The notes: a model not told the origin generated them from the sequence alone. 64,000 nt of DNA from Marixanthotalea marina (GCA_018883545.1 JAHLEH010000006.1:111172-175171), one strand, 5' to 3'; shown: positions 53,943 through 63,683, counted from the stretch's first letter. Numbers and translations are program-made.

Positions 53943-56234
53943 ATGAAATTAGAACTCAAAATAGAAGATAAAAAAATATTTGCACCACTTCAAGACAAGT
54001 GGCTTGTCTTAACACCAGAGGAAAAAGTAAGACAAACATATATCTGTAGACTTGTAAATCACTATGGATATTCACTTGACCAAATGAAACAAGAAGTAAC
54101 GGTTGCCGAAGGCAACAAAAGAGGCACTGGCAGAGCCAGTGCTGATATTGTTGTTTGGAAAAGTAAGGATGAAGTTGAGAAAAAAGCACCTTCAATTGTT
54201 GTGGAATGTAAAGCTGACAACATTGATATTGTTGAAGGAGATTATTTTCAAGGTTCGCATTATGCTCGTTATGTGAAAGCACCATTTTTTGTAACGACCA
54301 ATCTAAAACACACAAAAGTTTTCAAAGTAAATCTTGATGGTTATCCAAAAGACTTGGAAGATGAAATTTTAGACATTCCAACTTTTAAAGATTTACAAAG
54401 CGAGAAAAAAGTAAAGGACTTATTAACTCAAACAAAAGCTTTTACAAGAGACGAGTTTAGTAACCTGCTTTTCAGATGTCATAACATTATCAGAAACAAC
54501 GACAAACTTTCACCAGAAGCTGCTTTTGACGAAACAAGTAAGATTTTGTTTATGAAAATTCGTTATGAACGAAATCCTGATGAAGACAACATATTTTCTT
54601 TAAAACAATTCAAAAAACAAGAAGCTCAATACGAAAAGAATATAAGACCCATTAACGTAAAAAGGAATGGACCTAAAGACGATATTCCATATATGGATTA
54701 TTGGTTTGAATTAACCAAGGATGAGTTTAAAGATGATGACCTTTTCGACCCAAACGAAAAGATAAAAATCAAACAAGCGAGTTTTGAAGCAATTGTGAAA
54801 GCATTAGAAATCTATAATCTTTCAACAACTTCTGATGATGTTAAAGGAATTGCATTTGAAAAATTCCTTGGCAAAACGTTTAGAGGTGAGTTAGGTCAAT
54901 TCTTTACACCAAGAACAGTTGTTGATTATATGGTTGAAGTTCTTGACCCACAAGAAGGAGAAACCGTTTGCGACCCTTGTTGTGGAAGTGGTGGATTCTT
55001 AATTAAAGCTTTTGAATATGTAAGAAGCAAAATCGAAAATGAAATCAAAGAAGCAAAAAACAAAATCAAATTAAAATACTACACAGAGGAATACTATAAT
55101 GCTTCTAAAAAGGAACAAGAAAAAATAGATCAAAAGGTTAACGACCAATTTACTTTACTCAATTCTGAATTGGACATTCTAAACCCTGAAAGTAGATTAA
55201 GACGACTTTCATACGATTGCATTTATGGAACAGATGCAAACCCAAGAATGGCACGAACCGCCAAAATGAATATGATAATGCATGGAGATGGACACGGTGG
55301 AGTCCATCATCACGATGGATTATTAAATGTTAATGGAATTTTTGATGGTCGTTTTGACATCATCCTTACAAATCCGCCTTTTGGAGCAAGAGTTGAAAAA
55401 TCTCTAAAAATAACAGAACAAGATAAGTACACAGATACCGAACGAATTGCCAAATATACTGAACGTTATAAAGAAGATTATGTCAAAGCATTGAAACAAA
55501 TCAACGATAACATTGGCAAATCTGTTTTAAGCTTATTTGACACTGGCAAAATGAGCAGTTTAACAGAAGTACTCTTTATCGAACGTTGTCTTGATTTGCT
55601 AAAACCAGGTGGTAGAATGGGAATTGTTTTACCTGAAGGTGTTTTGAATAATACGAAACTTCAAAAAGTGCGTGATTACGTTGAAGGGAAGGCAAAAATC
55701 ATAAACATTACTTCTATTCCACAAGATGTGTTTATTGCTTCTGGAGCAACCGTAAAACCAAGTTTACTATTCTTTAAAAAGTTCACCGAAGACGAAGCAA
55801 AAGAATATGCTACAATTTTAAAAACGGCAAAGGCTAACGCAAAAAACGAACACGGAAAAGAAATTGCTGAACTTCAAGAAAAGATAAAGACACGCGGACT
55901 TGATAAGGAGGAAAAAGCAGAATTGCGTGAAAAGCTAAAGCAAGTTCAACAACAAATGGAAGACGAAATAAAATTGGAGTTGAAAACCAATTTTGATTAT
56001 GAAATTCCTATTGTAGAGGTAGAAAAAGCAGGAATTAGTACAACAGGAGCAAAAATTGAAAACGAATTAGAACCAGTTGCTAAAGAGTTTACCAAATACC
56101 GCATTGAAAAACAACTTTGGAACGAACATTATACAACAGTTCAATACGATGAATATGAGGACAAATTTCAGCGTGTTGTAGCTTTTGGAGAACCAGAAAC
56201 ATTTTATACAAAGTATGCAAACTTCAACCAATAA
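53943..56234 (+). CDS. N6-adenine DNA methyltransferase with N-terminal PD-(D/E)xK domain
   Basis: This 763-residue protein begins with an HSDR_N-like nuclease-fold domain carrying Asp68 and Glu88-x-Lys90 (ASADIVVWK, VVECKAD). An HsdM-type methyltransferase follows, with FFTPRTVVDYMVE, the SAM motif CDPCCGSGGFLI and the catalytic NPPF in ILTNPPFGARVE. A charged coiled segment lies at about 620-680. Modification and a nuclease-like domain are thus in one chain, while no HsdR helicase gene is in the cassette. Whether the domain cuts DNA or only recognises it is not known. Confidence 0.88.
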   Translation: MKLELKIEDKKIFAPLQDKWLVLTPEEKVRQTYICRLVNHYGYSLDQMKQEVTVAEGNKRGTGRASADIVVWKSKDEVEKKAPSIVVECKADNIDIVEGDYFQGSHYARYVKAPFFVTTNLKHTKVFKVNLDGYPKDLEDEILDIPTFKDLQSEKKVKDLLTQTKAFTRDEFSNLLFRCHNIIRNNDKLSPEAAFDETSKILFMKIRYERNPDEDNIFSLKQFKKQEAQYEKNIRPINVKRNGPKDDIPYMDYWFELTKDEFKDDDLFDPNEKIKIKQASFEAIVKALEIYNLSTTSDDVKGIAFEKFLGKTFRGELGQFFTPRTVVDYMVEVLDPQEGETVCDPCCGSGGFLIKAFEYVRSKIENEIKEAKNKIKLKYYTEEYYNASKKEQEKIDQKVNDQFTLLNSELDILNPESRLRRLSYDCIYGTDANPRMARTAKMNMIMHGDGHGGVHHHDGLLNVNGIFDGRFDIILTNPPFGARVEKSLKITEQDKYTDTERIAKYTERYKEDYVKALKQINDNIGKSVLSLFDTGKMSSLTEVLFIERCLDLLKPGGRMGIVLPEGVLNNTKLQKVRDYVEGKAKIINITSIPQDVFIASGATVKPSLLFFKKFTEDEAKEYATILKTAKANAKNEHGKEIAELQEKIKTRGLDKEEKAELREKLKQVQQQMEDEIKLELKTNFDYEIPIVEVEKAGISTTGAKIENELEPVAKEFTKYRIEKQLWNEHYTTVQYDEYEDKFQRVVAFGEPETFYTKYANFNQ

Positions 56235-56238
56235 CACA

Positions 56239-57576
56239 ATGGAATGGTTTAAAACAGTCCCATTCAGTGATGTTGTGTTATGGGACGTAAAACGCTATTC
56301 CTTTGAAAAAATAAAATCGCAATACCCAATAGTAAAATTGGGATTGCATATTCAGGAAGAAAGCCATAAAGTAAAATTGGCTGATTTTCCTGAACAAGAA
56401 TTCGGCATTTTAGGTGTAAACAACAAAAAAGGAATTTTTGATGCTTACAAAGAGAAAGGAACTAACATCAACCAAGCTTACAAGAAAATGGAAAAAGGTT
56501 GGTTGGCTTACAATCCATATCGTGTAAATGTTGGTAGTATTGGCTTAAGAACAGAAGAACACGAAAACGAATACATAAGTCCAGCCTATGTAGTTTTTAG
56601 CTGTAAAGAAACCCTTTTGCCTGATTTCCTTTTTAAACTTTTTAAAACAGAAAGATTCAATAAAGTAATCAATGCGAGTACAACTGGTTCGGTAAGACAA
56701 AACCTAACCATTGATATTTTAAAATCTTTGGATATTCCATTACCACCAATAGATGTTCAAAAGAGCTTAATTAAAAAATATAACGAGTTCGTAAACAAAA
56801 GTGAAGTTGCACTCGTACAGTCTAACAATAATTTTCAAAATGCTGATGACTTTATTTACCGTGAATTAAATTTAAAATTATTAAGAAAGGAATCTTCAAA
56901 AGGATTATCATTTGTTCGTTCTAAAGACATTACAAGATGGGACGTTTCATTCTTGGATAACCTAATTACATTAGAGACCAAGACCAAAACAATAAATTTA
57001 GGTCTTTGCATTTCAGAATTTAACTATGACAAAAAGGGTAGTTCATTAAGGTTTGAAAGTAAAAACTTTCCTGAAAGTCAGTTTAAATACATTGGAATGG
57101 AAAATATCTTAAAAAATAATGGTCAACTTGAAGAATTTCAAATTGTCAATGGAGCAGAAATTAAAAGTCAGACATTTCAAGTTCCAAAAGGTTATATTTT
57201 ATACGGTAAGTTACGCCCATACTTAAATAAATATTGGATTAATCATACTGACTTTGATGACATAATATGCTCTTCGGAATTTTTTGTTTTTGACTTAAAT
57301 GAAAATATTGTCAATAAAGATTATTTCATTTCAATTTTAGGCTCATCAATTATCCAAAAACAAATAGAAAATAATTCTACAGGTGCAAGAATGCCAAGAA
57401 TTAACGAACAGACTTTTAGAGAGTTAAAAATACCTTTACCTGACTTGAAAAAACAGAAAGAATTAGCAAGCAAAATTAAATCCTTGGAATCAGCTGCATT
57501 ATCATTAATAGATAAATCAGAAGATTACCTAAAACAAAGTATAAAGGAGTTTGAAAATAACGTGTTCTTATTATGA
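56239..57576 (+). CDS. Type I specificity subunit-like protein
   Basis: Starting from the ATG at 56239 the gene gives about 445 residues (longer starts at 56185 and 56215 overlap the methylase gene). Two target-recognition halves are visible, each ending in a conserved helix: LPPIDVQKSLIKKYNEFVNK near residue 180 and LPDLKKQKELASKIKSLES near the end. It should direct the upstream methyltransferase to a bipartite DNA site. The last 4 bp overlap the OLD-like gene (ATGA), showing translational coupling with that gene. Confidence 0.85.
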   Translation: MEWFKTVPFSDVVLWDVKRYSFEKIKSQYPIVKLGLHIQEESHKVKLADFPEQEFGILGVNNKKGIFDAYKEKGTNINQAYKKMEKGWLAYNPYRVNVGSIGLRTEEHENEYISPAYVVFSCKETLLPDFLFKLFKTERFNKVINASTTGSVRQNLTIDILKSLDIPLPPIDVQKSLIKKYNEFVNKSEVALVQSNNNFQNADDFIYRELNLKLLRKESSKGLSFVRSKDITRWDVSFLDNLITLETKTKTINLGLCISEFNYDKKGSSLRFESKNFPESQFKYIGMENILKNNGQLEEFQIVNGAEIKSQTFQVPKGYILYGKLRPYLNKYWINHTDFDDIICSSEFFVFDLNENIVNKDYFISILGSSIIQKQIENNSTGARMPRINEQTFRELKIPLPDLKKQKELASKIKSLESAALSLIDKSEDYLKQSIKEFENNVFLL

Positions 57577-59258
57577 GATTACAGAGGCTAAAAATAAATA
57601 CACGTTTTAAGAATTTAGAAGATTTTGAAATAGACTTTTCTAACAAAGAAGGAATCACAGTTTTAATTGGCAATAACGGAAGTGGAAAGAGTAATATTTT
57701 AGAAGCCATAAGCAGTGTTTTTGCAGGTTTATACAACAATAGTCGAAACCCAAGTTTCGAATACGAACTGTCATATACAAAAGACACCTACAACATAGAA
57801 GTAAAATTTGAAGGGGGTAGCTATGAAACCAAAGTCAATGGAGTTGTTACTGCTTTACGTCCTGAACATTTACCAAATCAATTAATTGCTTCGTATAGTG
57901 GTGAAGAAAGCAGACTATGGGATAAATATTATTGGCCTTTTTACAGAGATTACATTGCAGCCATTAAAGGTGCAACAGTTCCGGATTCTGAATTAATTTT
58001 CATAAACAAATTTTATTGGAATATTGCTCTTTTAGTCTTGCATTTTTATGATTTTGAAGCTTTTACAGACATCAGAGATTTTTGCAAAGACACTTTAGGA
58101 ATTGATGCGATTAACAGCATAACTTTTGATTTTGACATTCCTAAACTAAATACTTGGTCTGCGAACCCAGTTAAAAATATGGTTCAGACTTTGAATCCTG
58201 CAAATGAAGCCTCAATAACCATAACGTTAGAAGAGTTTAAAAATAGATTGAATTTCATTAATGAGATAGATTTATTCAAATACCTTGCTGCTGCTTTTAT
58301 GCCAAAAGACGACAAGGTTATTACCAAAATCGAAATTTATTATAATACTGGGCTAAAGGCAGAAAGTTTAAGTGAAGGAGAAAAAAAGCTATTGCTAATA
58401 ATGCTGATTTTAGAAGTAATTGGAGATGAAAATTCATTGATACTTTTAGACGAACCTGATAGCCATATTCACCTTTCTAACAAAGAGCAAATTGAAAAGC
58501 TATTAAAAGCTTATTCAAACCGTGAAAATATATTGACAACTCACTCACCTACTCTAACACACAATTTTGACTTGAAACACATTACGATGCTTTCAAAAAA
58601 AGTGAATAATGATGCTCAAGTTGAAGAAATGGAAAAGCAAAAAATCGTTTACGAGTTAACAAAAGGAATTTGGAGTTATCAAGAGCAGAACATATTTCTA
58701 AACTCTAAAAAGGACATTTTGTTAGTGGAAGGTAAATATGACAAAATATATATTACTGAAGCTCTTAAAAGGTTAAAAAGGTATAAGAAATATCAAAAAC
58801 TCGATTTTGAATATTTGCCTATGGGAGGAGCTGAAGGATTAGAAAACTTTATAGACAAATTCACACCAAAAAAAGGTCAAAAAATAATTGCATTACTTGA
58901 CAGAGACAGTGATGGAAAGAAACCAATTGAAACGGTTTTAAAGAAAAAAGTTGACATTAATACTTTTGATTTTGAAAAAAGTAAAAAGATATTTCTTGCA
59001 TTATATCCTAAAACAAAAGGTTGGAAAACGAGTAATTTCGTTGTTGAAGATTATTTTAAAAGGAAAATATTTGCAGATAAAGCAATTGAACTAATCAAAA
59101 AAGCTGACGAAACTTTTAAAATGTTTCCAAACAAAATCAAAGAGAAAGTAAAAGAAGCAATTCCACAGGAATGTCAAAAACCAACATTTGCGGACAAGGA
59201 ATTTAATGGATTTAAAATATTATTTGACAAACTGATTGAAATAAAAAAAGTAAGATAA
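57573..59258 (+). CDS. OLD-family ATPase with TOPRIM nuclease domain
   Basis: The N-terminal ABC/SMC-type ATPase of this 561-residue protein has Walker A GNNGSGKS at 33-40, a signature-like SLSEGEKKLLLIM and Walker B LILLDEPDSHIH. A C-terminal TOPRIM domain has the acidic LLVEGKYDKIYI and LLDRDSDG motifs. OLD enzymes are ATP-dependent nucleases used in phage defence, for example in Gabija and retron systems. Here it is translationally coupled to a specificity subunit and a methylase, so it probably replaces the HsdR subunit as effector. That coupling is seen; the function is inferred. Confidence 0.88.
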   Translation: MRLQRLKINTRFKNLEDFEIDFSNKEGITVLIGNNGSGKSNILEAISSVFAGLYNNSRNPSFEYELSYTKDTYNIEVKFEGGSYETKVNGVVTALRPEHLPNQLIASYSGEESRLWDKYYWPFYRDYIAAIKGATVPDSELIFINKFYWNIALLVLHFYDFEAFTDIRDFCKDTLGIDAINSITFDFDIPKLNTWSANPVKNMVQTLNPANEASITITLEEFKNRLNFINEIDLFKYLAAAFMPKDDKVITKIEIYYNTGLKAESLSEGEKKLLLIMLILEVIGDENSLILLDEPDSHIHLSNKEQIEKLLKAYSNRENILTTHSPTLTHNFDLKHITMLSKKVNNDAQVEEMEKQKIVYELTKGIWSYQEQNIFLNSKKDILLVEGKYDKIYITEALKRLKRYKKYQKLDFEYLPMGGAEGLENFIDKFTPKKGQKIIALLDRDSDGKKPIETVLKKKVDINTFDFEKSKKIFLALYPKTKGWKTSNFVVEDYFKRKIFADKAIELIKKADETFKMFPNKIKEKVKEAIPQECQKPTFADKEFNGFKILFDKLIEIKKVR

Positions 59259-59267
59259 TGCCAACGC

Positions 59268-59347
59268 TAAAAGCCATACACATTTGCAATTCGCTATAGC
59301 CAACACACAAGCCCAAAATTGCAAAAGAGTATGTCTTTGCCAACGCT
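59268..59347 (+). repeat. Second-family palindrome, downstream of the modification/OLD module
   Basis: AAAGCCATACACATTTGCAA and TTGCAAAAGAGTATGTCTTT pair, ending GCCAACGCTGA. It is nearly identical to 53346-53423 although the two follow unrelated genes. Confidence 0.7.
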
Positions 59348-59375
59348 GATTGACAATCTGAACGGAAAAAAGCCA

Positions 59376-59510
59376 GCGTACAACAACGTATATAAAACAT
59401 TGCTCCATCCGTTCCTATCGGAACAGACCCACAAGTTTTAAAACCGCATTAATTTGCAAAAAACAAACAATTATTAACCCGCAACGGTTTCATATACAAG
59501 ACCGTTACCA
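59376..59510 (+). repeat. attC-like site 13
   Basis: The left box GCGTACAAC is the exact complement of the cassette start GTTGTACGC, closing a 5.93-kb cassette. The arm GTATATAAAACATTGC pairs with GCAACGGTTTCATATAC. The junction is at 59504/59505. Confidence 0.87.
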
Positions 59511-59530
59511 CACATTAGAAAAAAGTGCCT

Positions 59531-59932
59531 ATGAGCGAAATTGCGATTTATATTTCCATAATTATTCCAATCTATGCAGGACTTGCTTTTCTTGCTAACA
59601 AGAAGTATGATAAATTTACTAACATTCATGCTGCTATTTTTTTTATATCCATTTTATTGTCTGCTATAATGTTCTCTTGGAATATGGCATTAACAGAATT
59701 ATATAGAGATGTTGATTTTAAATTAAATCGTGATTTCAGCAACCATGATTTAATAAAAAAAATAGAACTCATAAAAGACGAAAATAGCTTTAAAACATTA
59801 TATTTTGTAATCATTGTTTTAACTGTTTTTTATCTTCAATTATTAGAATTTGTTTTTAAACCTGAAAGTAGTAAAGAAAAGCCTCAAGTTTTAGAAGAAC
59901 AAAAACAAAAATCGCAATCAGAAGATAAATAA
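59531..59932 (+). CDS. Small hypothetical membrane protein (cassette gene)
   Basis: From the ATG at 59531 the gene gives 133 residues (a GTG start two codons earlier is possible). The protein has three hydrophobic segments (IYISIIIPIYAGLAFLA, AAIFFISILLSAIMFSW, YFVIIVLTVFYLQLLEF) and a charged tail rich in Lys, Glu and Gln. No family was recognised. The cassette 59505-60131 has exact complementary ends (GTTACCACAC / GTGTGGTAAC); the same box also ends the unrelated cassette at 42579. Confidence 0.6.
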   Translation: MSEIAIYISIIIPIYAGLAFLANKKYDKFTNIHAAIFFISILLSAIMFSWNMALTELYRDVDFKLNRDFSNHDLIKKIELIKDENSFKTLYFVIIVLTVFYLQLLEFVFKPESSKEKPQVLEEQKQKSQSEDK

Positions 59933-60002
59933 AAACATAGGATATTTTGATTTTTCTAGACATAATATTTGATTTAAAAGTTAATAATCTGATTAAAAAA
60001 AC

Positions 60003-60137
60003 GTGTGGTAACAACGGCTATAATTCAGCGTGGTTTTGCTACCATCACTTTGTAAATTTTATATATTTAACTTGATTTCTATGCGGACAAATCCTGCGGA
60101 TTTATCCACGCCGAAATCATAGCCAATCACGTTGGGC
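60003..60137 (+). repeat. attC-like site 14
   Basis: The left box is GTGTGGTAAC and the arm GGCTATAATTCAGCGTGG pairs with CCACGCCGAAATCATAGCC. The right end is CAATCACG^TTGGGC. The apex is GGACAAATCC / GGATTTATCC. The junction is at 60131/60132. Confidence 0.85.
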
Positions 60138-60162
60138 TTAATTACCAAGAAACTCAAGTAAT

Positions 60163-61491
60163 ATGATTGAAATTTTTAATTCAAGAGAGATTGCTGTTGG
60201 AATTTGGGTTTCGATATTTTTTATCATTTCATTATTTGAAAAAAAATTAAGAAAATGTTACCAAAACATATTAACTGTTTTTTTTAATCGAAAAATTATT
60301 ATTCCATTTATACTTATGATATTTTATGTCATTGTAAGTATTTACTTTTTAGAAAAAATTAATTTATGGCAGGAAAACCAAATTAAGAATAGTATTATAT
60401 GGTTTGCGACATCTGCATCTGTTACTTTTTTTAGACTTAATGATATTGAAAACCCTGAAGAATATTTTTCAGCAGCGTTGAAAGATAACTTCAAAATAAT
60501 AATCTTTTTAGAGTTTGTAATATCATTTTATACATTTGGTTTAATAACAGAATTCATTTTACTTCCTTTTTTGCTCCTTTTAGGAGTTTTAAAAGCTAAA
60601 GCAGAAATACAAAAAGAAAATCAAGAGTTACTACCAACTATAAATTTTATACTTGGAATATTCACTTTAATCACAATAATTTTTACAATCTACAAACTTT
60701 ATACATCTTTTGAATCTTTTAAACAAAACACAACTTTTTATGACTTAATAAGTCCAATATGCTTATCTCTCTTAATAATTCCATTTCATTATTTTTTATA
60801 TAAATACATTTTATTTGAAGTTGTTTACATTAGAATCAAATCAACTTTTAAAAATAAAAGACTCATTAAATATAGTTTTATTAAAAGCTTAATATTCTTT
60901 AGATTTAATAAAACTAAAATTAATAGATGGTTATTTAAAGTTAATATGGAACAATTAAAAACAAAAAAAGAGATATCAAATTCTATGCGAGAAATAAAGG
61001 AAAGAATCTTGATAGAAAAAAATCCTCCTAAAATATCCAAAACTGATGGTTGGTCTCCATTTTATATAATTACACAATTAGAAAAATTGGGAATTAATAT
61101 GGGAGATTATAAAGAATCCTATAATAACGAATGGTATTCGTGTTCAAATTATATTACTATAGAATCAGAAGAAATAATAAAAAATAATATTGCATTCTAT
61201 ATCGAAGGTAACTCAAGTATAGCATCAGAAATAAAAATAGTCTTAAATGTTAATAATTTGAATTCTGAGAAGAATGACATTGAAAAGTTAATACTATATG
61301 TTAAAAAAATCACGAAATTTTCAACAAAATTAGATTTACAAAATAAAATCATAGCAAAACTTAAGAAAAAAATAAATTATAAGACAGAAATAGATTTATA
61401 CAGTTTTGAAATACAAAAAGATTTATATTTAAATAGTAACAATTATGAATTGAAATTTAGTATAAAAATAACTAAGCCCAACACCGTGTAA
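60163..61491 (+). CDS. Hypothetical membrane protein with cytoplasmic domain (cassette gene)
   Basis: This 442-residue protein has about six hydrophobic segments in the first 240 residues and a soluble C-terminal domain of about 190 residues, with strands such as YSFEIQKDLYLNSNNYELKFSIKI. There is no recognised catalytic motif. Membrane protein plus sensor-like domain is a common effector shape in defence systems, but nothing beyond topology supports that here. The stop codon comes just after the left box of its attC-like site (TAAGCCCAAC), so the gene reads into the palindrome. Confidence 0.6.
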   Translation: MIEIFNSREIAVGIWVSIFFIISLFEKKLRKCYQNILTVFFNRKIIIPFILMIFYVIVSIYFLEKINLWQENQIKNSIIWFATSASVTFFRLNDIENPEEYFSAALKDNFKIIIFLEFVISFYTFGLITEFILLPFLLLLGVLKAKAEIQKENQELLPTINFILGIFTLITIIFTIYKLYTSFESFKQNTTFYDLISPICLSLLIIPFHYFLYKYILFEVVYIRIKSTFKNKRLIKYSFIKSLIFFRFNKTKINRWLFKVNMEQLKTKKEISNSMREIKERILIEKNPPKISKTDGWSPFYIITQLEKLGINMGDYKESYNNEWYSCSNYITIESEEIIKNNIAFYIEGNSSIASEIKIVLNVNNLNSEKNDIEKLILYVKKITKFSTKLDLQNKIIAKLKKKINYKTEIDLYSFEIQKDLYLNSNNYELKFSIKITKPNTV

Positions 61492-61610
61492 AAAAAATTG
61501 CTAGTAAAAGCCTACTTACGAAAATCCTCTCGGATTTTCTTGGTTTGTGTTTTATTTAGTAACTTTAGTTCTTGAAAACACGCAACTTTCCTTACACAAA
61601 CACGTTGGCA
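61473..61610 (+). repeat. attC-like site 15
   Basis: The left box TAAGCCCAAC is the exact complement of the cassette start GTTGGGCTTA. The arm GTGTAAAAAAAATTGC pairs with GCAACTTTCCTTACAC. The apex is GAAAATCC / GGATTTTC. The junction is at 61604/61605. Confidence 0.87.
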
Positions 61611-61665
61611 ACAATATTGAATTGAATTGTTTCGATTAATTAAAACAAACACTAAACCAATCAAA

Positions 61666-62556
61666 ATGAAGTTGTTTAATTTACTGCTGATTTCAATACT
61701 AATCTTATCCTCTTGCGAGCATAAAGTCAACGAGCAAAACTCAAAGAAAAAAGAAAAAACCGAAGTAAAAGGACTTGAATTTATTGGACATTATAAATCC
61801 AAAGCTATGATTTTAGGGTCTTACCATTTTAGTAACCCACAAATGGATGATTACAAGGAAGAATTTGTCGTTGATATGTCAACAGAACAAAAACAGAAAG
61901 AAATTGAGAACGTAATCAAAAAATTATTGACTTATGCACCTACTAAAATTCTTGTGGAAGTTCCAAGAATAAAAGGAGATAGTATAATAAATGAACGTTA
62001 TCAAAAATTCCTTTTGGGCGAATATGAACTTCCAATTAATGAAACTTATCAAATCGGATTTCGACTCGCTAAAAAATTAGGGCATAAAAAAATATATGCT
62101 TCTGACGTTATAAACTCAAAGTGGTTTGGAGCAAATATAGATTGGGACAACTATAACAGCGAAGAGTATGAAAATAAACTTGGACAATTCGAGAAAACCC
62201 ATCGTTATGATTTTGACAAAATATACAGAGAGTCCGACTCATTAAAAACCGTGCACACTCTAATTGAACATTATATTTATCTAAATGATCCCAAATACAC
62301 CTTAACCGACCACCAGTCATATTTGACTAATACTTTGCTCACTGGTGCCGGAGACAAATATATTGGAGCGGATAATTTGGCTAGGTGGTATCAACGGAAC
62401 TTGAAAGTTTTCGCAAATATTTACGATATTGCCGATTTCAATCAAGAGGAAAAAATTTTGCTTATTTATGGAAACGGACATGTTCACCTGCTAAAACAAT
62501 TTTTGACTGATTCTCCAGATTTTGAATATTTAGAGGTCAATGAAATATTAAAATAA
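61666..62556 (+). CDS. DUF5694-like lipoprotein (cassette gene)
   Basis: From the ATG at 61666 the gene codes 296 residues with a lipoprotein signal (lipobox ILSSC near residue 17). The mature part resembles DUF5694/TraB-GumN-like proteins: an early MILGSYHFSNP motif with a histidine, KILVEVPRIKGD, and a C-terminal ILLIYGNGHVHLLKQFL with paired histidines. In that superfamily these residues bind metal. It is the only gene of cassette 61605-62692, with exact complementary ends. Substrate and role are unknown. Confidence 0.75.
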   Translation: MKLFNLLLISILILSSCEHKVNEQNSKKKEKTEVKGLEFIGHYKSKAMILGSYHFSNPQMDDYKEEFVVDMSTEQKQKEIENVIKKLLTYAPTKILVEVPRIKGDSIINERYQKFLLGEYELPINETYQIGFRLAKKLGHKKIYASDVINSKWFGANIDWDNYNSEEYENKLGQFEKTHRYDFDKIYRESDSLKTVHTLIEHYIYLNDPKYTLTDHQSYLTNTLLTGAGDKYIGADNLARWYQRNLKVFANIYDIADFNQEEKILLIYGNGHVHLLKQFLTDSPDFEYLEVNEILK

Positions 62557-62562
62557 AATACA

Positions 62563-62698
62563 GTTGCCAACACCGTGTAAAAATAATTGCTTGGTTCTAG
62601 CCTACTCGGAAAATCCTGCGGATTTTCCTTTGGTTCGTTCCTTTTTTAGTAAGTTAGTTGCTTGCACACGCAACTATCCTTACACAAACACGTTGTGT
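62563..62698 (+). repeat. attC-like site 16
   Basis: The left box is GTTGCCAAC and the arm GTGTAAAAATAATTGC pairs with GCAACTATCCTTACAC. The apex is GAAAATCC / GGATTTTC. The junction is at 62692/62693. Confidence 0.87.
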
Positions 62699-62724
62699 TT
62701 AATACAAAAAAGACACTGCAACTA

Positions 62725-63144
62725 ATGAAAATATCCGAAAAAACGATTGAAGAAATAGCAGATAATCTTGACTGTGGAATGAAATGTTATTTGCATAAAA
62801 AGACTGGTGACTTGAAAACTATAATCAACGAGGATAATTGGGTTGGAGCGGATACAGAAGCATGGGAAGAGGATATTGAAGAATTAGATGCCAATTGGCC
62901 AGATTATATAGAATTTGAGGGTATGGATTCGCATGAATCATTCAAGATTATGGCTGACTTTGCCGAAAATATTGATAATGCGAAACTTCAAGACCGATTG
63001 ATAAATGCGCTGAATAAATCAAAACCATTTCGAAATTTCAAGTGGGAAATCGACAATTCAGGAGATTATCGACAAGAATGGTTTGCTTTTAAAAAGATGC
63101 GATATATCGGATATGTTAAGCAACAAATAGAACTGATTGATTAG
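62725..63144 (+). CDS. UPF0158-family protein (cassette gene)
   Basis: From the ATG at 62725 the gene codes 139 residues that fit the UPF0158 family: MKISEKTIEEIADNLDCGMKCYLHKKTG at the start, then the acidic centre (WEEDIEELDANW) and a C-terminal RQEWFAFKKMRYIGYVKQ. A longer frame starting inside the attC-like palindrome is not supported. The gene is 2 bp upstream of a flavodoxin-like gene in the same cassette. The function of the family is unknown. Confidence 0.8.
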   Translation: MKISEKTIEEIADNLDCGMKCYLHKKTGDLKTIINEDNWVGADTEAWEEDIEELDANWPDYIEFEGMDSHESFKIMADFAENIDNAKLQDRLINALNKSKPFRNFKWEIDNSGDYRQEWFAFKKMRYIGYVKQQIELID

Positions 63145-63146
63145 AA

Positions 63147-63674
63147 ATGAATAAAAGGATAGCTATAATATATTCAACAACAGACGGACAGACCCTTAAA
63201 ATATGTCAAAGAATTGCTGAATATGCTGAAAATTCAGGATTTAAAGCGGACGTGATTGAAATTTCAGCATTTAACCAGATAATTTCGGATTATTCAAAAC
63301 TGATTATTGGAGCAAGTATCAGATACGGAAAACACAATAAAAAAGTAACTGAGTTTATTCAGAAACACAAAAACAATTTAGAACAGATTGAAACAGCTTT
63401 TTTTTCTGTGAATTTAGTAGCAAGAAAAAGTGATAAGAATACTTTTGATAGCAATCCTTATGTTGTAAAGTTCTTTAAGCGATTGGATTGGAAACCTAAA
63501 ATAATAGATGTTTTTGGTGGGCGGTTGGATTATGATTCATATTCCTTTTTTGACAAATTAATGATTAAACTAATAATGAAAATTACCAAAGGACCAACAA
63601 AATCAGACAAACCGATTGAGTACACTGATTGGGACAGAGTTAAGGAATTTTCGATAAAAATGACTATGGACTGA
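63147..63674 (+). CDS. Flavodoxin-domain protein, HemG-like protoporphyrinogen dehydrogenase family
   Basis: This 175-residue protein starts with a flavodoxin FMN-binding loop (IIYSTTDGQTLKICQRIAE) and continues with the HemG-type segments LIIGASIRYGKHNKKVTEF, TAFFSVNLVARK and IDVFGGRLDYDSY. HemG oxidises protoporphyrinogen IX with menaquinone as acceptor. It shares a two-gene cassette (62693-63876) with a UPF0158 gene. The box TAAACACAAC 10 bp after the gene is the exact complement of the cassette start. Confidence 0.85.
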   Translation: MNKRIAIIYSTTDGQTLKICQRIAEYAENSGFKADVIEISAFNQIISDYSKLIIGASIRYGKHNKKVTEFIQKHKNNLEQIETAFFSVNLVARKSDKNTFDSNPYVVKFFKRLDWKPKIIDVFGGRLDYDSYSFFDKLMIKLIMKITKGPTKSDKPIEYTDWDRVKEFSIKMTMD

Positions 63675-63683
63675 TGGAAGTAC

